Assembly (NCBI RefSeq): GCF_003265705.1
Contig: NW_020312848.1
Span: 53,301,642-53,365,641, forward strand
Length of the DNA stretch: 64,000 bases
Source of the DNA: Callorhinus ursinus
Lineage: Eukaryota > Chordata > Mammalia > Carnivora > Otariidae
Direction of reading: 5' to 3'
Shown: one piece after another, positions 37,570 through 50,110 of the stretch
Layout of the letters: every line of letters starts with the position of its first letter
How positions within the stretch are numbered: position 1 is the stretch's first letter
The notes under the pieces: generated by a model
The model's database searches: none
Told to the model about the DNA's origin: nothing
What the model saw: only the letters and a program-made list of their open reading frames with translations
Program-made: the position numbers and the translations under genes

Positions 37570-37766
37570 ATTTTTTCAAAGATTTTATTTATTTATTTGA
37601 CAGAGAGAGACACAGCGAGAGAGTGAACACAAGCAGGGGGAGTGGGAGAAGGAGAAGCAGGCTTCCCGCGGAGCAGGGAGCCCGACGCGGGGCTCGATCC
37701 CAGGATCCTGGGATCATGACCTGAGCCAAAGGCAGACACTTAATGACTGAGCCACCCAGGTGCCCC
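37570..37766 (-). mobile_element. Can-SINE, first of a same-site pair
   Basis: AAAGATTTTATTTATTTATTTGACAG tail, GGTGCCCC right end, CpG-rich (CCCGACGCGGGGCTCG), suggesting a young copy. TSD TTGAAAGCTCTTT at 37557-37569 and 37767-37779. Confidence 0.97.
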
Positions 37767-37781
37767 TTGAAAGCTCTTTTA

Positions 37782-37982
37782 TTTATTTTTTTAAAAGATT
37801 TTTTATTTATTTATTTGAGAGAGAGAGAATGAGAGACAGAGAGCATGAGAGGGAAGAGGGTCAGAGGGAGAAGCAGACTCTCCGCTGAGCGGGGAGCCTG
37901 ATGTGGGACTCGATCCTGGGACTCCAGGATCATGACCTGAGCCGAAAGCAGTTGCTTAACCAACTGAGCCACCCAGGTGCCC
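37782..37982 (-). mobile_element. Can-SINE, second of a same-site pair (GATCCTGGGACTCC subtype)
   Basis: AAAAGATTTTTTATTTATTTATTTG tail, GGTGCCC right end. Flanked by GAAAGCTCTTTTA at 37769-37781 and 37983-37995, the left copy being shared with the preceding SINE. Confidence 0.97.
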
Positions 37983-38009
37983 GAAAGCTCTTTTAAAGAC
38001 AATATTTTA

Positions 38010-38185
38010 GGGTGCCTGGGTGATTCAGTTGGTTAGGCATCTGACTCTTGATTTCAGCTCAGATCATGATCTCAGGGTCATGAGATTGAGCCCCACGTCA
38101 GGGGGCATGGAGCCTGCTTAAGATTCTTTCTCTCCTTCTCCCTCTGCTCTTCCCCCACACATGCACACATGCACTCTCTCTCAAA

Positions 38186-38220
<35 letters not shown>
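38010..38220 (+). mobile_element. Can-SINE (GACTCTTGATTTC subtype) with (TAA)n tail
   Basis: GGGTGCCTGGGTGATTCAG head, CTCAGGGTCATGAGATTGAGC; the A-rich tail has expanded to about eleven TAA units (38187-38220). TSD not clear. Confidence 0.93.
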
Positions 38221-38221
<1 letters not shown>

Positions 38222-38341
38222 GACTGTGTTTGACCATAATATACCTCCATCACTATGTTCTAAGAGTAACAAAAGTCATCATTCTCCTGTTTGTGCCTCA
38301 CATTTTACATAGGTTAATTGGGAACATAAAAGACAAAGATA

Positions 38342-38549
38342 GGGGCATCTGGGTGACTTACTCTGTTAAGCATCGAACTCGTGATTTAGGCTCAGGTCAT
38401 TATCTCGGGGTCATGCGATCAAGCCCCACTTTGGGCTCCACACTCAGCATAGAGTCTGGTTGTGATTCTCCCTTTCCCTCTGCCCCTCCCCTTGCTTGCG
38501 CTTGCTCCCTCTCTCGCTCGCAAAATAAATAAATAAAATCTTAAAAAAA
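38342..38549 (+). mobile_element. Can-SINE, diverged
   Basis: GGGGCATCTGGGTGACTTAC head and AAATAAATAAATAAAATCTT tail. Imperfect TSD AAAAGACAAAGATA (38328-38341) and AAAAGATGAAGATA (38550-38563). Confidence 0.93.
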
Positions 38550-38563
38550 AAAAGATGAAGATA

Positions 38564-41248
38564 AACTTAATACTGAATTCCAAAGCACAAATTTAAAAAA
38601 ATGTAACTCTCTATCCCTTCTGAAAAATATAAGAGATCATGAAAAATGTTTAGCTATAAAAACTATTCATACCTCTCATAGGTTTCTGGGGAATTGTAAT
38701 GTTGATATAAGTACTACAAATAATGACTCAATTATATATATGAAATGGTTCAATTGGTGGCTACTCTCTATTACCATCAGAGTATTAAAACTGCATTTGT
38801 TTAAACCATTAATGTGATACATTGTTCTTTTAAAAAATTCCCCATGCTAATTGTTGGCTATTTTTCATATCTCTTCAGGACCCAGCCCATAATGATATAT
38901 TAAATAAGCACTCCATACATATTAAACAAATAAGTAGGCATTAAATATATCCCATTAAATTGAGATTGAAGTATGCATATCCGTATTGTGAACTTTCCTA
39001 AACATCACCTTCATCCTGTAGTGTAATGTCTGGGAGCAGGGGTTTGGGGGCATGTTTATCAACTTTGCCACTTAGTGCCACTCAACTATCTTTTCTTATA
39101 ATGTTACTTATCTCACTAGGAGTTCCTGAGACGCCGTATGCAATACTGCATACATCTTAAGCACCCAGTTAGCTGGTTATTGAAATTATCAGTCAGGCTG
39201 TAAAACAGATAGCCATTTGTGATCTCTTCTAGCTCCTTAATCAAATAACTTCAAATACCTTTTTAAAGGCCCTATCTGGATAGCGTTTTCTAGAAACTCT
39301 AGGTAATATGCATAAGGCAAATTTGTTCAATAATAGCTAAAATATTAAAATATATGCTTGATTTATTCTACATACTACAAAATTTCCAATGGCAATTAGA
39401 AAATAATAACAAGTCTCACTGGGGGTTACTGATAAATGTTATGTTTTGGCATTAGCTAACTACATTCTAATATGCAGTAGGTATCTTTTGCCCAATTACA
39501 GTGTACTTTTCTTTAATTTTACCTGTAGGGGTCACTGGTGTCACAGGGCAATCTTCCTCTCTGTTTAGGTTTTGATGGGTAATTACCTGCTGACAGGTAA
39601 TGTATTATAGGAATAAGGTAATATATTCTTACGATTTACTATTCAGTAAGGAATTCATTAACATAAAGATTATGACCTAGAATATACCCTTGGGAAACTT
39701 TCATGTTGATATGCTTTTATTTGGAAGGTGAGTCACTATGTTTGCTAGTGGAAAATGGTTGACAGAAACTTCATTTTTACCTTACTTCTTATTGGATATA
39801 ACTATGGGGTTCAGTCAAATGACAATGAACCAAGAAAAAAAGTGAGTCATTCATTTAAAATTTATTAAATGGATATATCCTTCAATATCATAAGAGGTAT
39901 GATTGTCATAAGAAAAATGCATTATGTAAACCTAGTTAATGAAACTAACTTCACACATTTTATTAGGTATGTTAGCAAATTCTAAATAGTAGCCTTCATT
40001 CCATTCAGGTTGTTAATATAATAGAGACTATAAGAGATGCTTTGCATGAATTATTTAGTTAAGATGGTGACAATAAACCTTAGCATTTGATAATCTAATG
40101 CAAATTCAATTTTTGTATGCATGTAACTAATTCTTTTATATATGATATTTGCCTAAGTATCAAATAATTAATCTTTACATAACAAGTTTTTTTTTAATTG
40201 GTGAAAATAGCCCAATTAGACTTATTGTTGATCTGATTCTTCTCTTTGAACAAAGGTGAAGATTTGGAGTTTAGAGACAAATTGGACTAAATCCAATTCA
40301 TTTCTCTTTCTAGAACAAAAATGATGTCAGCCAGGGAGACATCTTAAATGTAGAAAATCTCCATGTCCTGACTGGGGAGAGTGTAGCATCCACAGGCAAT
40401 AATACCTCTGCTGTGTTGGTCAGAGAACAGTACAGGGAATTCATTGCTGCTGTGTTTGTTTTTTGTGGGGAATAAACTAATGTGACCAAAAGAATAAAGG
40501 AAGTTTGGTAATTTTTCACTAAGGTTTATATTGGCAATAAAATCAATTCAGAGAGTTTATTTTTAAGAAACTGATTTTTTAAAAATTCAAAGCCAAAAGT
40601 GGCAATGATACCATCCCAAATCTATAAAATAGTTATGTAACTCTCTAATTGTTAAGAACTGGATCCATCAGGTTCTTGCAAAATTAATATAGGATTTTAA
40701 AAGTTAATTTTTAATTCCTTGGAAATTTCTTCATAACCTTTCCCTATTTCACAATGAAAGACAAACACTATCTTGAAGTTGAAATGCAAGTGAATTCTGA
40801 AAAAAAAATGTATTTGTACTAGAACGGCAAATGTTTGACAGAAATTGGAAAGTGGCTCTTAAAGAAACTCTCAGCAGGAGAGCCATAATTAGTTTTAAGA
40901 TTTCTAGTGGCTTTTCAGATCAACAGGACTTTGTTTGCTGTAGCATCTTAAGGTATCTAGGGTACATTCAGTCTTCAAATATCAAGGGATCTATGTTTTA
41001 CTGTAGTCAAAGAGCAATGTGAAAATATATGTGAAAGTCACAACAAAAGTTCCAAGTAGAAGTCATTTAACTTGAGGTCAGCTCTCTTTACATGGAATAT
41101 ATATTTAGACTTTTCAATCTTAAAAATAATCATTGTATAACCCTCCCATACTGTATGGATTTGTATGTTTATTTTGAGAAAAAAATCCTCTTCCAATCTT
41201 TTGTGTGGTATTTTGGTTTTGGAGATAAGATATAAAAATACACACAAT
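38564..41248. other. Intergenic, nothing recognised
   Basis: About 2.7 kb of unique-looking AT-rich sequence without an identifiable repeat or coding region. Confidence 0.5.
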
Positions 41249-41263
41249 AAAAATATATATTTT

Positions 41264-41449
41264 GGGGGCACCTGGGTGGCTCCGTTGTTAACCGTCTGCC
41301 TTCGGCTCAGGTCATGATCCCAGGGTCCTGGGATCGAGTCCCACATCGGGCTCCCTGCTCTGTGGGAAGCCTGCTTCTCCCTCTCCCACTCTGCCTGCTG
41401 TGTTCCCTCTCTCACTGTCAATCTCTGTTGAAAAATAAATAAAATCTTT
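41264..41449 (+). mobile_element. Can-SINE
   Basis: GGGGGCACCTGGGTGGCTCCG head; unusual TCACTGTCAATCTCTGTTG before the AAAAATAAATAAAATC tail. Left flank AAAAATATATATTTT (41249-41263) recurs on the right with the AT part expanded. Confidence 0.95.
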
Positions 41450-41824
41450 AAAAATATATATATATATATATTTTTTAGCTTACATAGCAGTGATGGGAAA
41501 ACAAATCATCATTTTAATTTTATATATCAAATTTGTCTGAAAACTAAATCTGGTAAATTTTAAAACTCACTGGAAAAGGACCACAAAGGCAGAGAACTTC
41601 ATATTGGCATTAATGAATTAAATAAGTAAATATTTTTTGAGCCTATATGATATACTAATTTTTGTTTAGATAGAGAAGTATAAAATGTGGCTTTCAACTT
41701 ACCATTAGTGGATAAGAAATGAAAATAAGGTAAAAAAATGATCAAAATATAGAATTATTTGCCAAATGAATGAAAATATTACAAATAATTTGCCAAGAAA
41801 GGAATGATATTCCTATCTGTCAAA

Positions 41825-42005
41825 CATCATCATGAACAACAATTATTTGTGACAGTTTTAAGCACAAAGTCAAGCACAGCAAGTCCATGACTTCTAAAAG
41901 CTGGTGATCATATCCTTATTTTATAGATGAGGAAACAGAGGATCACAATAGTAAGGGACTTGTCCAGCGACACACATAAAAATTAATGATAGAGTGTGCC
42001 ATTAG
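41825..42005 (-). repeat. MIR fragment
   Basis: CCTTATTTTATAGATGAGGAAAC, GATCACAATAGTAAGGGACTTGTCC in reversed MIR order. Confidence 0.7.
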
Positions 42006-42059
42006 AATAATGAAGGTGAAATGAACTATGGCAACAAGCCTGAATTGGTTTTCATGCCT

Positions 42060-42560
42060 ATAGTAATACCTCTGCCCTCCTGCCCTCCACTTTATGCCCT
42101 GCTCCTAAAATAATCTTCCAGAAATGCCTTTGATCTATCACTGACTTGTTTAAAGACCTCTTCCGGGCTCCATGAAATCTAAACTTAAGGCTGCTTTCCT
42201 GACTTTTTTTCTCACTGCCTTTCCCTCCCTCTATGCAAACTAAGTACAAATCAAGCTATTCTCCAAAACACTCTGAACATCTTTAAATGTATGCCTTTGT
42301 GCATATTGTCCTTTCACCCCGTAATGCCTTGCCTCTTATCTCTTCAACTGCAAGCTTATTCATCCTATGTTCTGCTCAAAAACCACCTCTGGGGCCTTCC
42401 TTAATCTCTTCCAGTTGGAATTAATCTCTCCCATACTAAGCCTATTATACCTCTGGGGTATATATCCATTGCTCCTAAAAAACTGAAAGTTCATTGAAGA
42501 CTGAGACCTTCAATCTATCATATTTGTATCATCTGCAGTTCATTGAATAACTTACATATA
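42060..42560 (+). mobile_element. L2 fragment
   Basis: C/T-rich L2 3'-portion phrases: ACCTCTTCCGGGCTCCATG, CACCTCTGGGGCCTTCCTTAATC, then GAAGACTGAGACCTTC and CATCTGCAGTTCATTG. Confidence 0.65.
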
Positions 42561-42599
42561 GCCACAGAGAAGTAGCAATGACATAGCAATTTATTAGTA

Positions 42600-42720
42600 A
42601 TAACAATAAACATAATTAAAATAGATGACTTTTATTAGGCACTTACCCCGTAGCAGGCAGTAACCTAAGTGCTACTGATGGAATCAGAATTTGAAGCCAG
42701 ACAGTCAACTCCAAGATCCT
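42600..42720 (-). repeat. MIR fragment, internally deleted
   Basis: TTTTATTAGGCACTTACCCC with GCAGGCAGTAACCTAAGTGC, then CAGAATTTGAAGCCAGACAG. Confidence 0.5.
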
Positions 42721-42734
42721 TGTTTTTAGCTGTG

Positions 42735-42958
42735 TAGGTTCTGGAGTCAGCTGTTCTAGATTGAATCCTGATTCTAACCACTTACTGGCTGAGTGATCTC
42801 TCTGTTCCTCAGAGCTTCATCTTTAAAGTGAAAATATTAATAGTGTTTACCTCAGGTTTTTAAATAGATTAAAGTTAGGTAATTTGTGTTAAGTGTTTAG
42901 GGTAGTGCCTAGCACATAGCAGTGCTGATTAGTAATTAACTCTACTTATTATAGATTG
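42735..42958 (+). repeat. MIR
   Basis: GTTCTGGAGTCAGCTGTTCTAG, CCACTTACTGGCTGAGTGATC, CTCAGAGCTTCATCTTTAAAG, AGTGCCTAGCACATAGCAG. Nearly full length. Confidence 0.88.
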
Positions 42959-42959
42959 T

Positions 42960-45580
42960 TCTAAGTATTTGGTGAGTTAAATTAACTCAACTATCTTGGG
43001 TAAAACACTTCTTACTTTCTCACCTCCTATCGCTTTAAGGACCTACCCGTGAGCCAACTCCCCTTGAAGTCATTCCCAATATCATCAGGATTATTCTTTC
43101 ACAGTGTGGTACACTCCTGATTTTCCACAGCATCTAACTCTAACATCTGTTAACTTCAGGAAATAGTTATGGTCAGCTATGGTTAGCAATAATGTAAGAA
43201 ATAGCTATGGAATTACCAACTTTTTCTCATGGATAATAGAAAAATGATTATCTAATCTTTTGTGTTTTGAATCTAATCTTTCCACTGACTCACCTAAACA
43301 TGTAAAAACTATTCTTGTGGTTGGCAGAATACTTTGAAAATCCTGAGTAGGAATATTTAAAACAAAAACTCTATACTTGGTCACAACTACAGCAGAATTC
43401 TAATTTATAAATTGGAAGGCAAAAACCTCTCAAGGTCCCCAGGTAGCGTTAACATCAAAGATGAAGTGTTTACTCAATATTCTAGTAAAATCCCAATTTA
43501 ATTCAATCTTTTCCCATACAAGAATTGTTTTGGTATCTGAGGAACCATACTCAATTTTCTAGGTTATATTAAAGCATGTTTTTGATGAGGTAATACATAA
43601 AGATGTATTTTCCTATAATGAAAAGTAAACATATAGTAGGCATTTTCCCTGAATAAGATGAAAGGATTTTATACTTGTCAGGAATTGATAGCTTGTTAGG
43701 TCAGCCATACGCCATGATATGGTTCAGGAGGGTGACAAAAATAACCAGAGAAGTGGTCGCAATGTATTTTGATGTTGCTGTGTTTTGGTCATGCCTTTTG
43801 GAATTGAAACATGATAGTAGTCTAAATCAGTCACTGGCTAATTGGTTTTCAGCACTAAAATAACTTTTTGTTTCTTTTCTCTAGTTATTTAATGAGAATA
43901 ATTTATACAATATTAGGTATTTTATATTTTAGTATTGGGTGTTATTTTATATTTTAGTAGGATCATACTTTGGTGGGATCATAGCAAATACTAACCTGCT
44001 TTGACTCAGTCCTAAAGTCTTGCAAGATGAGATATATATATATATGTGTATATATATCTATATTTAAGTATCTGAGATCATCTTAAGGCAGCAAAGATTA
44101 TCATTACAGTGGCAAAGATTAGGAAGAAAGAAAGGGAGAGTGTGACATAAAATGAAGTGGAAAAGAAAAAGCCTAGAAATCTAAAAGCTGAGTTCTCTCT
44201 CAGGTTTCTCTATGGGATTGTGATCCCTTATACAGGCCACTTTCAGCTTTTCTGCTACAAGTGTGAGGAAATGAGAAAATAATATCAACTACTTCAAATG
44301 CATGTACCTGGATTTCATGACAAAGGAGATTTGATTCCATTAGGCATTTGGACATAGACCTTTCAAGCCCTAAGGAATCCTTGGAAACAAACATTTTAGC
44401 GAAGGCCTAGGAACCTCTAATAACAAATTATTTCTTTCTCTTTAACATAATGATGTTCAAATGTAAGTTCTACATATTTTGAATTCCATAAAAGGATATG
44501 TGGTAGTATAATTTACAGATAAATCGTAAATATTTGAAAAATCAATTCCACAGCATCTCTGATCTAATTCTAACTTCTTCTATTTTAAATTTTACTGTTT
44601 TTTAATTTTAATTCCAGTACAAACATAAAATTCTAAATTCTTATTACTTAAAATTTTAGCACTAATCAGAGAGAATAAAAGGCAATATACTCAACCAATA
44701 TCTGTTGCTATTGTTAAAACTGGCATTGATCAGTAAAGCCTTTCTTAGGAGTAAACTTAGGAGTAAACTATCTCACTATATTACTGTAAGATAATCCTAA
44801 ATGGACATTATTAAACAGAGACAGGCAGTGCACATATTTTTCTTCTCCCTTTAACACCCTTTTTAGCTAATATGCAGGACTGAATTTTTCTCCCCTCCAG
44901 TTCCCATTCCTGCCATTTCCTAGGATGTGACATATACAATACTGGGATAAATACAAACATTTGATAGTGTTCACAATTTGAATCTAACAACTGGAGGTGG
45001 AGCTCCCCCTCTCATGAGAACACAGACTGAAACCTGGAATGCAACTTTAACAAGCTGCAAGTCTAAAGACATAGCCTCCCTGCTAAGAATAGCACAAAAA
45101 CAACCAACTGACTTTGCAGCTGACAGAATTTGCAATGTTTCTATTGTCCCCACAGCGCAGAAGCCCCCAAATCTGAAGATATGATTAGGTTGTTCTGCAT
45201 GTGAGGATCAAGAAGCCAGGTGAAAACAACCACAAATTAGGATGGAGACAGGGAGAAATAAACTTAGAGAAAGAAAGTGACAATGAGCTTATAAACAAAA
45301 ATTCTAAAGCACATGAAGAAATCAAATAACAAATACAGCCAATCAAATCAAGAATTGGCACATTCACTTCAAGCTAAATTAATTTTATGAAATATTCCAA
45401 TAAAGACTTTGGATATCTACATTTATGATACTGAAATTGATAAATGGAAGAATACTTCTATTTTTTAAATGGCAAGGAATTATTTTTTAAAAAGAAGAAA
45501 AATGAAAATGGCTAGGCATGAAAGAGAACAAATTCTATACACTTAAATAAAAATTATGGTTATTAAAATTTGAAAAATAA
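42960..45580. other. Intergenic, nothing recognised; AT tract at 44030-44064
   Basis: Ordinary sequence with one (AT)n-type tract. 44975-45180 yields overlapping chance frames on both strands, without protein-like features. Confidence 0.45.
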
Positions 45581-45589
45581 TTTCTACAT

Positions 45590-47321
45590 TAGAGTAGAAG
45601 AGAAAAGCAGTGAATTGGAAGAATAATTTAAGGAATTCGTTAAGAATGCAGTATAGAGAACAAAGGTAGAAACTATAGAATATAAACTCAAAATAGCATG
45701 GTACAAATAAATTCAAATATATTAGTTAATTAAAATACTGTGAATGGCTCGAACTCACCTATTAAAAGACAGATTACAGATTGGATTTTTTTTTTTAATA
45801 CAGCTGTAAGTTGCTAGCAAGAGGTATGATAAGGTGGTGTGAATACTAACCATAAGAAAACTAGTACAGCGGGCGCCTGGGTGGCTCAGTTGGTTAAGCG
45901 ACTGCCTTCGGCTCAGGTCATGATCCTGAAGTCCCGGGATCGAGTCCCACATCGCGCTCCCTGCTCAGCAGGGAGTCTGCTTCTCCCTCTGACCCTCTTC
46001 CCTCTCATGCTCTCTATCTCTCATTCTCTCTCTCTCAAATAAATAAATAAAATCTTTAAAAAAAAACTAGTACAGCAATATTAATATAAGATGGCATAGA
46101 ATTTAAGGTAAAATATTAATAAGGATATCATGGACAAAAAGAAAGGGAAAAATGCACTTAAGAAATGTTAACAATAATGAGCTTATTTGCAACTAAGAAC
46201 TAAGAGTCTTGAAATATTCAGAGTGAAACAGGCATAATTACAAGAAGTGAATTCCTCCATGATATTAGTAGATTTCAAGGAATGCTAGTTGAAGCAGACT
46301 AAATATATAATAAATATATACAGAATTCTATACCCAAAAATGCATACATAGATTAATAATTAAATTGATAATGTAGTAGATTACAAAGGAAGTGTTAACA
46401 TAGTTCAAATAATTGGCAATAAATCATATTCTATGACACTAATAATCAGAGATCATAAAAAAATTAAATGTCCTGTTAAATAACACATTCATGTGTTGAA
46501 TTACAGTGGGAATTATGGGAAACAGGAAATAAGTAGAAGTGAATGGAAAATTTAAAAATATTATATATATATACACATACATGTTTTGAGATATAATTAT
46601 CTCAAAACCAGTTCAATGCAGTTAAAAATGTCAGCTTTATTTTATAGTATTATATGAACTTTTTTTAAGAAAAATGATTAAAAATAAATGAGGTATACAT
46701 TCACCTCAAAAGAAACAAGGAAAAGGATTAAAAATAATACAAACTAGTTGTTCTAATGTGAGAGTTTTTGCAAAGTGCATAAAAGAATATGCAAAAATCA
46801 AGTGTTCTTATACACTATTGGAATAACTAACAAAATGTCAAACTAATAACTATTAGAACTAGTGAGAGAGTTTGGCAAAGTAATTGAGTAAGTGACACAT
46901 AAAAATCAAGTCTTACAATAAAAATTAATAATTTCCCAAAAGAAATACAATGGGAAAAAATAATTCATTCACAATAGCACCAAAATCCATAGATTTATAG
47001 GAATAAATCTAATAGTAAATGGGCAATGCATTCATGGAGAATATTATAAATCATAGTTGAAAACAAAAATACACTGTTCTTATAGATGGACTCAGTAGTA
47101 TTAAAATGTCAGTTCTTCTCTACACATTCAATAAATTCCACTAAAAACAAGTTTTCCAAGAAATTTGATAAGCTGATCCTATAATTCAGATGGAAAAACA
47201 AATGGCCAAGAGTTGTAGAATTTTAAAGAACAAAGTATAGGAACCTTACCCCACCAATATAAAGATCTACTTTGCCCCCTCCTGATACCAAGATCTATAA
47301 ATCTATAGAAATTAAGGCTTT
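45590..47321 (+). mobile_element. Old L1 (L1M) fragment, ORF2 remnants
   Basis: Successive ORF2 phrases in order: CACCTATTAAAAGACAGATTAC, GAATACTAACCATAAGAAAAC, ATATTAATATAAGATGGCATAG, GCAGACTAAATATATAATAA, TAATTCATTCACAATAGCAC and AATTTGATAAGCTGATCCTA. Riddled with stops and deletions and interrupted by a SINE at 45871-46062. The 5' limit is approximate. Confidence 0.75.
45871..46062 (+). mobile_element. Can-SINE (GATCCTGAAGTCC subtype) inside the old L1
   Basis: GGGCGCCTGGGTGGCTCAG head, CGGGATCGAGTCCCACATCG, AAATAAATAAATAAAATCTT tail. Exact TSD AAAACTAGTACAGC at 45857-45870 and 46063-46076; well preserved, probably young. Confidence 0.98.
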
Positions 47322-47447
47322 ATAGGAGGGCACTTGTGATGAGCACTGGGTATTGTATGTAAGTGATGGATCACTAAATTCTGCACCTAAAACTAATATT
47401 ACACTGTATGTTAACTAACTGTAATTTAAATAAAAACAGAAAAAAAA
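47322..47447 (+). mobile_element. Carnivore L1 3' end (5'-truncated)
   Basis: TTGTGATGAGCACTGGGTATTG, GATCACTAAATTCTGCACC, ACACTGTATGTTAACTAACTG, AATAAAAACAGAAAAAAAAG. Flanks GAAATTAAGGCTTTATAG and GAAATCTGGGCCTTATAG look like an imperfect TSD (14 of 18), so this is probably separate from the older L1 to its left. Confidence 0.85.
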
Positions 47448-49860
47448 GAAATCTGGGCCTTATAGATTTACAAAAGGAAAAAGAGAGGCAGAAACATATC
47501 CACAAAAAAAAAATTGGTGCATTACAGATACATATTACAAATCCCTACCTACCCTTGAGAACTTGGAAACATTTCCTTTACAGGAAGTCCTCATCACTCT
47601 CTGCCTCCAGTTACTGGGATACAATGGATTCCATCTGGAATGAACATCTTATTCAGATGGAGCCAAATGAATTTCTCTCTCCTAGGAGTTGAGAACTGAC
47701 ATCCAGAAAACTCTAACCAGTTAACTTTTGGACATTTATAATCAGGTTGTAATACTGCTATTGGATAATTCTATTTTAGGAACCATATATCTAGAAGAGT
47801 AAGTCAAAAGAGAAAATCCACTGACCAAAACAGAAAAATGAAGTGGATAGAGAAAAAAAAAAAGATGGGAAAACATAAAAGCCAAGAGAAACTCTATTTC
47901 TGATAGATTTCATGTTCCTATTGATGCCTGTTTTCACTCTAGCCCTTCCTTATGATATGTTCTTTTTTTTCCCCTTAAACTACTTTGAGAGGTTTTGGTT
48001 ATTTCCAGACAAAGCACTTGGAGTGAATGAGATTGACTACTATCAAATTTCCATTGGCTTTAACAATTAAAAAAATGACGCCCAACTTTATAAAATACCA
48101 GGATCTCTATAACTTCAAGGATAGAACAGCTTTATACATACATAAAATTGACCCCAGTGATATTTTTTTTAAATGAGGAAAGAGTATCCATAGAAAGACC
48201 AGTATTCAAAAACTGCCCCTCTATGTCTTGTGTGGGTAAGGTTGGGTTGAAGTAAAGCCACAGTTAAAGGCTCTTAAGGCAGTTATGCTAGCCTTTTGCC
48301 ATTCATTCGGCAGGAACATACTTTGTGGCCGTAAATTGTGATAGTAGTTCTTTGGGTAAAATTGCAAACACACATCTCTTAAGCAGAAATGAAGGAAATG
48401 CTTCCATTTGAATCCATTGCCATTCACAGTCCTAGCACAGCACACCTGTTTTGAAGTGAGGCCAAAAGTTAAGATTATTACAAAGGCCAAAACTAGATGG
48501 AGGGACACAGGTTCTGTCTTAAAATGTCTTTGTCTCTCACTGAATATCTTAGGTCATTTGTTTATATTTTAATTTATTTTGGCTATTGTAATGCTATTGA
48601 CTTACCTCATGTTTGTTAAATGCCAGTAATATGATCTAATTTCTTTCCAAAAAATTTTTCTTCCTCTTACAGATAATGAGAAGAACGTATACTCATAATA
48701 TAGCTTCCAGCAACATAGACTATTATAATTTTGAGTAACATAACATATAATTTTGAGTAACACACAGCTTTTGCAAAGGTTTCTTTTATCTTGAAAGTTC
48801 CACTTTGGCTATCATGTATAATGGAGTTATCATGTCCTGAGCCCTCTGAATAGGGTATAGGCCATAGTGTCTGGTTCCACAATGTTATAATTAACTTGTG
48901 TCAGTAATGTAAATGACTTCTTTCCAATGGTTTTTGACCAGTACATTCTTTAAATAAGTCCCTGCTTTTGTTTTTTAATCACTGCCCTCAGCATTACTGA
49001 ATTGGCAAAAAATGTTTCAGTTCTTTACCTAGGCTAACCATGTGCTAGTATATCTGAATTATATTCGACAACCCTAAGGACAAGAATTTTGTCTGTAGGT
49101 TATAGAGGTATTCATATTGGAAGCTTCCCCTTTTATTCATGTGACACAGAGTGATTTATACCTACTGGCTAGGATATTTTATTGGATTTTTAGGCAGACT
49201 TTGTCATTTTTCAGTCAAATCATGTAACTTTTGAAATTGAAAAGTTTCACTTATTAATAGAGTTTCACTCTATTAATAATTAGAGTGAAACATCAGGCAA
49301 AAATAAGCACTATACCATTCACATCAAGATGTATCTTCATTGTAGTTATTAAGATTGTAACACTTAATTGTAATGAGGTATTGGGAAGGTCTTATTGTGG
49401 TTTCCTTGATGCCTAAAATTACAGTGTTAAAAAGATGGCACATCTCTGAAATTGAAGAAATGAAGTATTTACAGGAACAAACAGTCCTTCCTTTATACCA
49501 CTTGTTTTCCTAAATCTTACCTCTATTATTAAACTGGTCACAAGATTGCAGTTGTTGGTTTATGTCTCCATCTCCTTTGCTACACTCAGGCTAGGTGAGA
49601 CATGGGTCTGGTGCGTTTCTTGGGGCCTGGAAGGGAATCATTGTATACTTTTTTTTTAATTGAGGTCATCTGAATAAATTGAAAAGAACAGAATAGTTTT
49701 AGGAACTTTCTGTTTTTTAGGAGCATTAATAAAGATAGGATTATCTGTGAAAAAGATCATGTGTTACATGTAATGTTTTTATATACAATTTGATACCATG
49801 TAGCATGCCAGTATATATCTGTGATTCATATGATAACTTGGTATATCTGGACTGAAGGAG
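47448..49860. other. Intergenic, nothing recognised besides a small inverted repeat
   Basis: AT-rich with no SINE or LTR. The 95-codon minus frame at 48221-48508 shows no known domain. Confidence 0.45.
49262..49291. repeat. Perfect 10-bp inverted repeat with 10-bp loop
   Basis: GTTTCACTCT at 49262-49271 and AGAGTGAAAC at 49282-49291. A partial direct repeat (AGTTTCACTTATTAATAG) precedes it. Not followed by a U-run or linked to any gene. Confidence 0.9.
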
Positions 49861-49861
49861 C

Positions 49862-50110
49862 AACACAATACAATGGTTAAGAGAGAAAATCTACTGGAGT
49901 CTGAATCTAGACTTTGCCACTTACTAGCTGCGTGACCTTGGAAAAACTAGATTCTCAGTGCATCCATTTCTATCTGTAAAATGGGAAGGTATGTACTTCT
50001 CTCATGGAGTTGTGAACGTAAATGAGTTTTTGCACATAAAGTGCTTAAAACAGTGTCCAATTATTGTAAATGCTTAAGAGTTGGCTATTGCTTTGTTGTT
50101 ATAATAACTC
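49862..50110 (+). repeat. MIR, near full length
   Basis: CAATACAATGGTTAAGAGAG, TTGCCACTTACTAGCTGCGTGACCTTGG-type core, CTGTAAAATGGGAAGG and AGTGCTTAAAACAGTGTCC in order. Confidence 0.9.

Noticed and set aside
49262..49291. Hairpin as terminator or microRNA precursor
   Set aside because: The stem is only 10 bp with a 10-base AT loop, far short of a microRNA precursor, and no transcript is linked.
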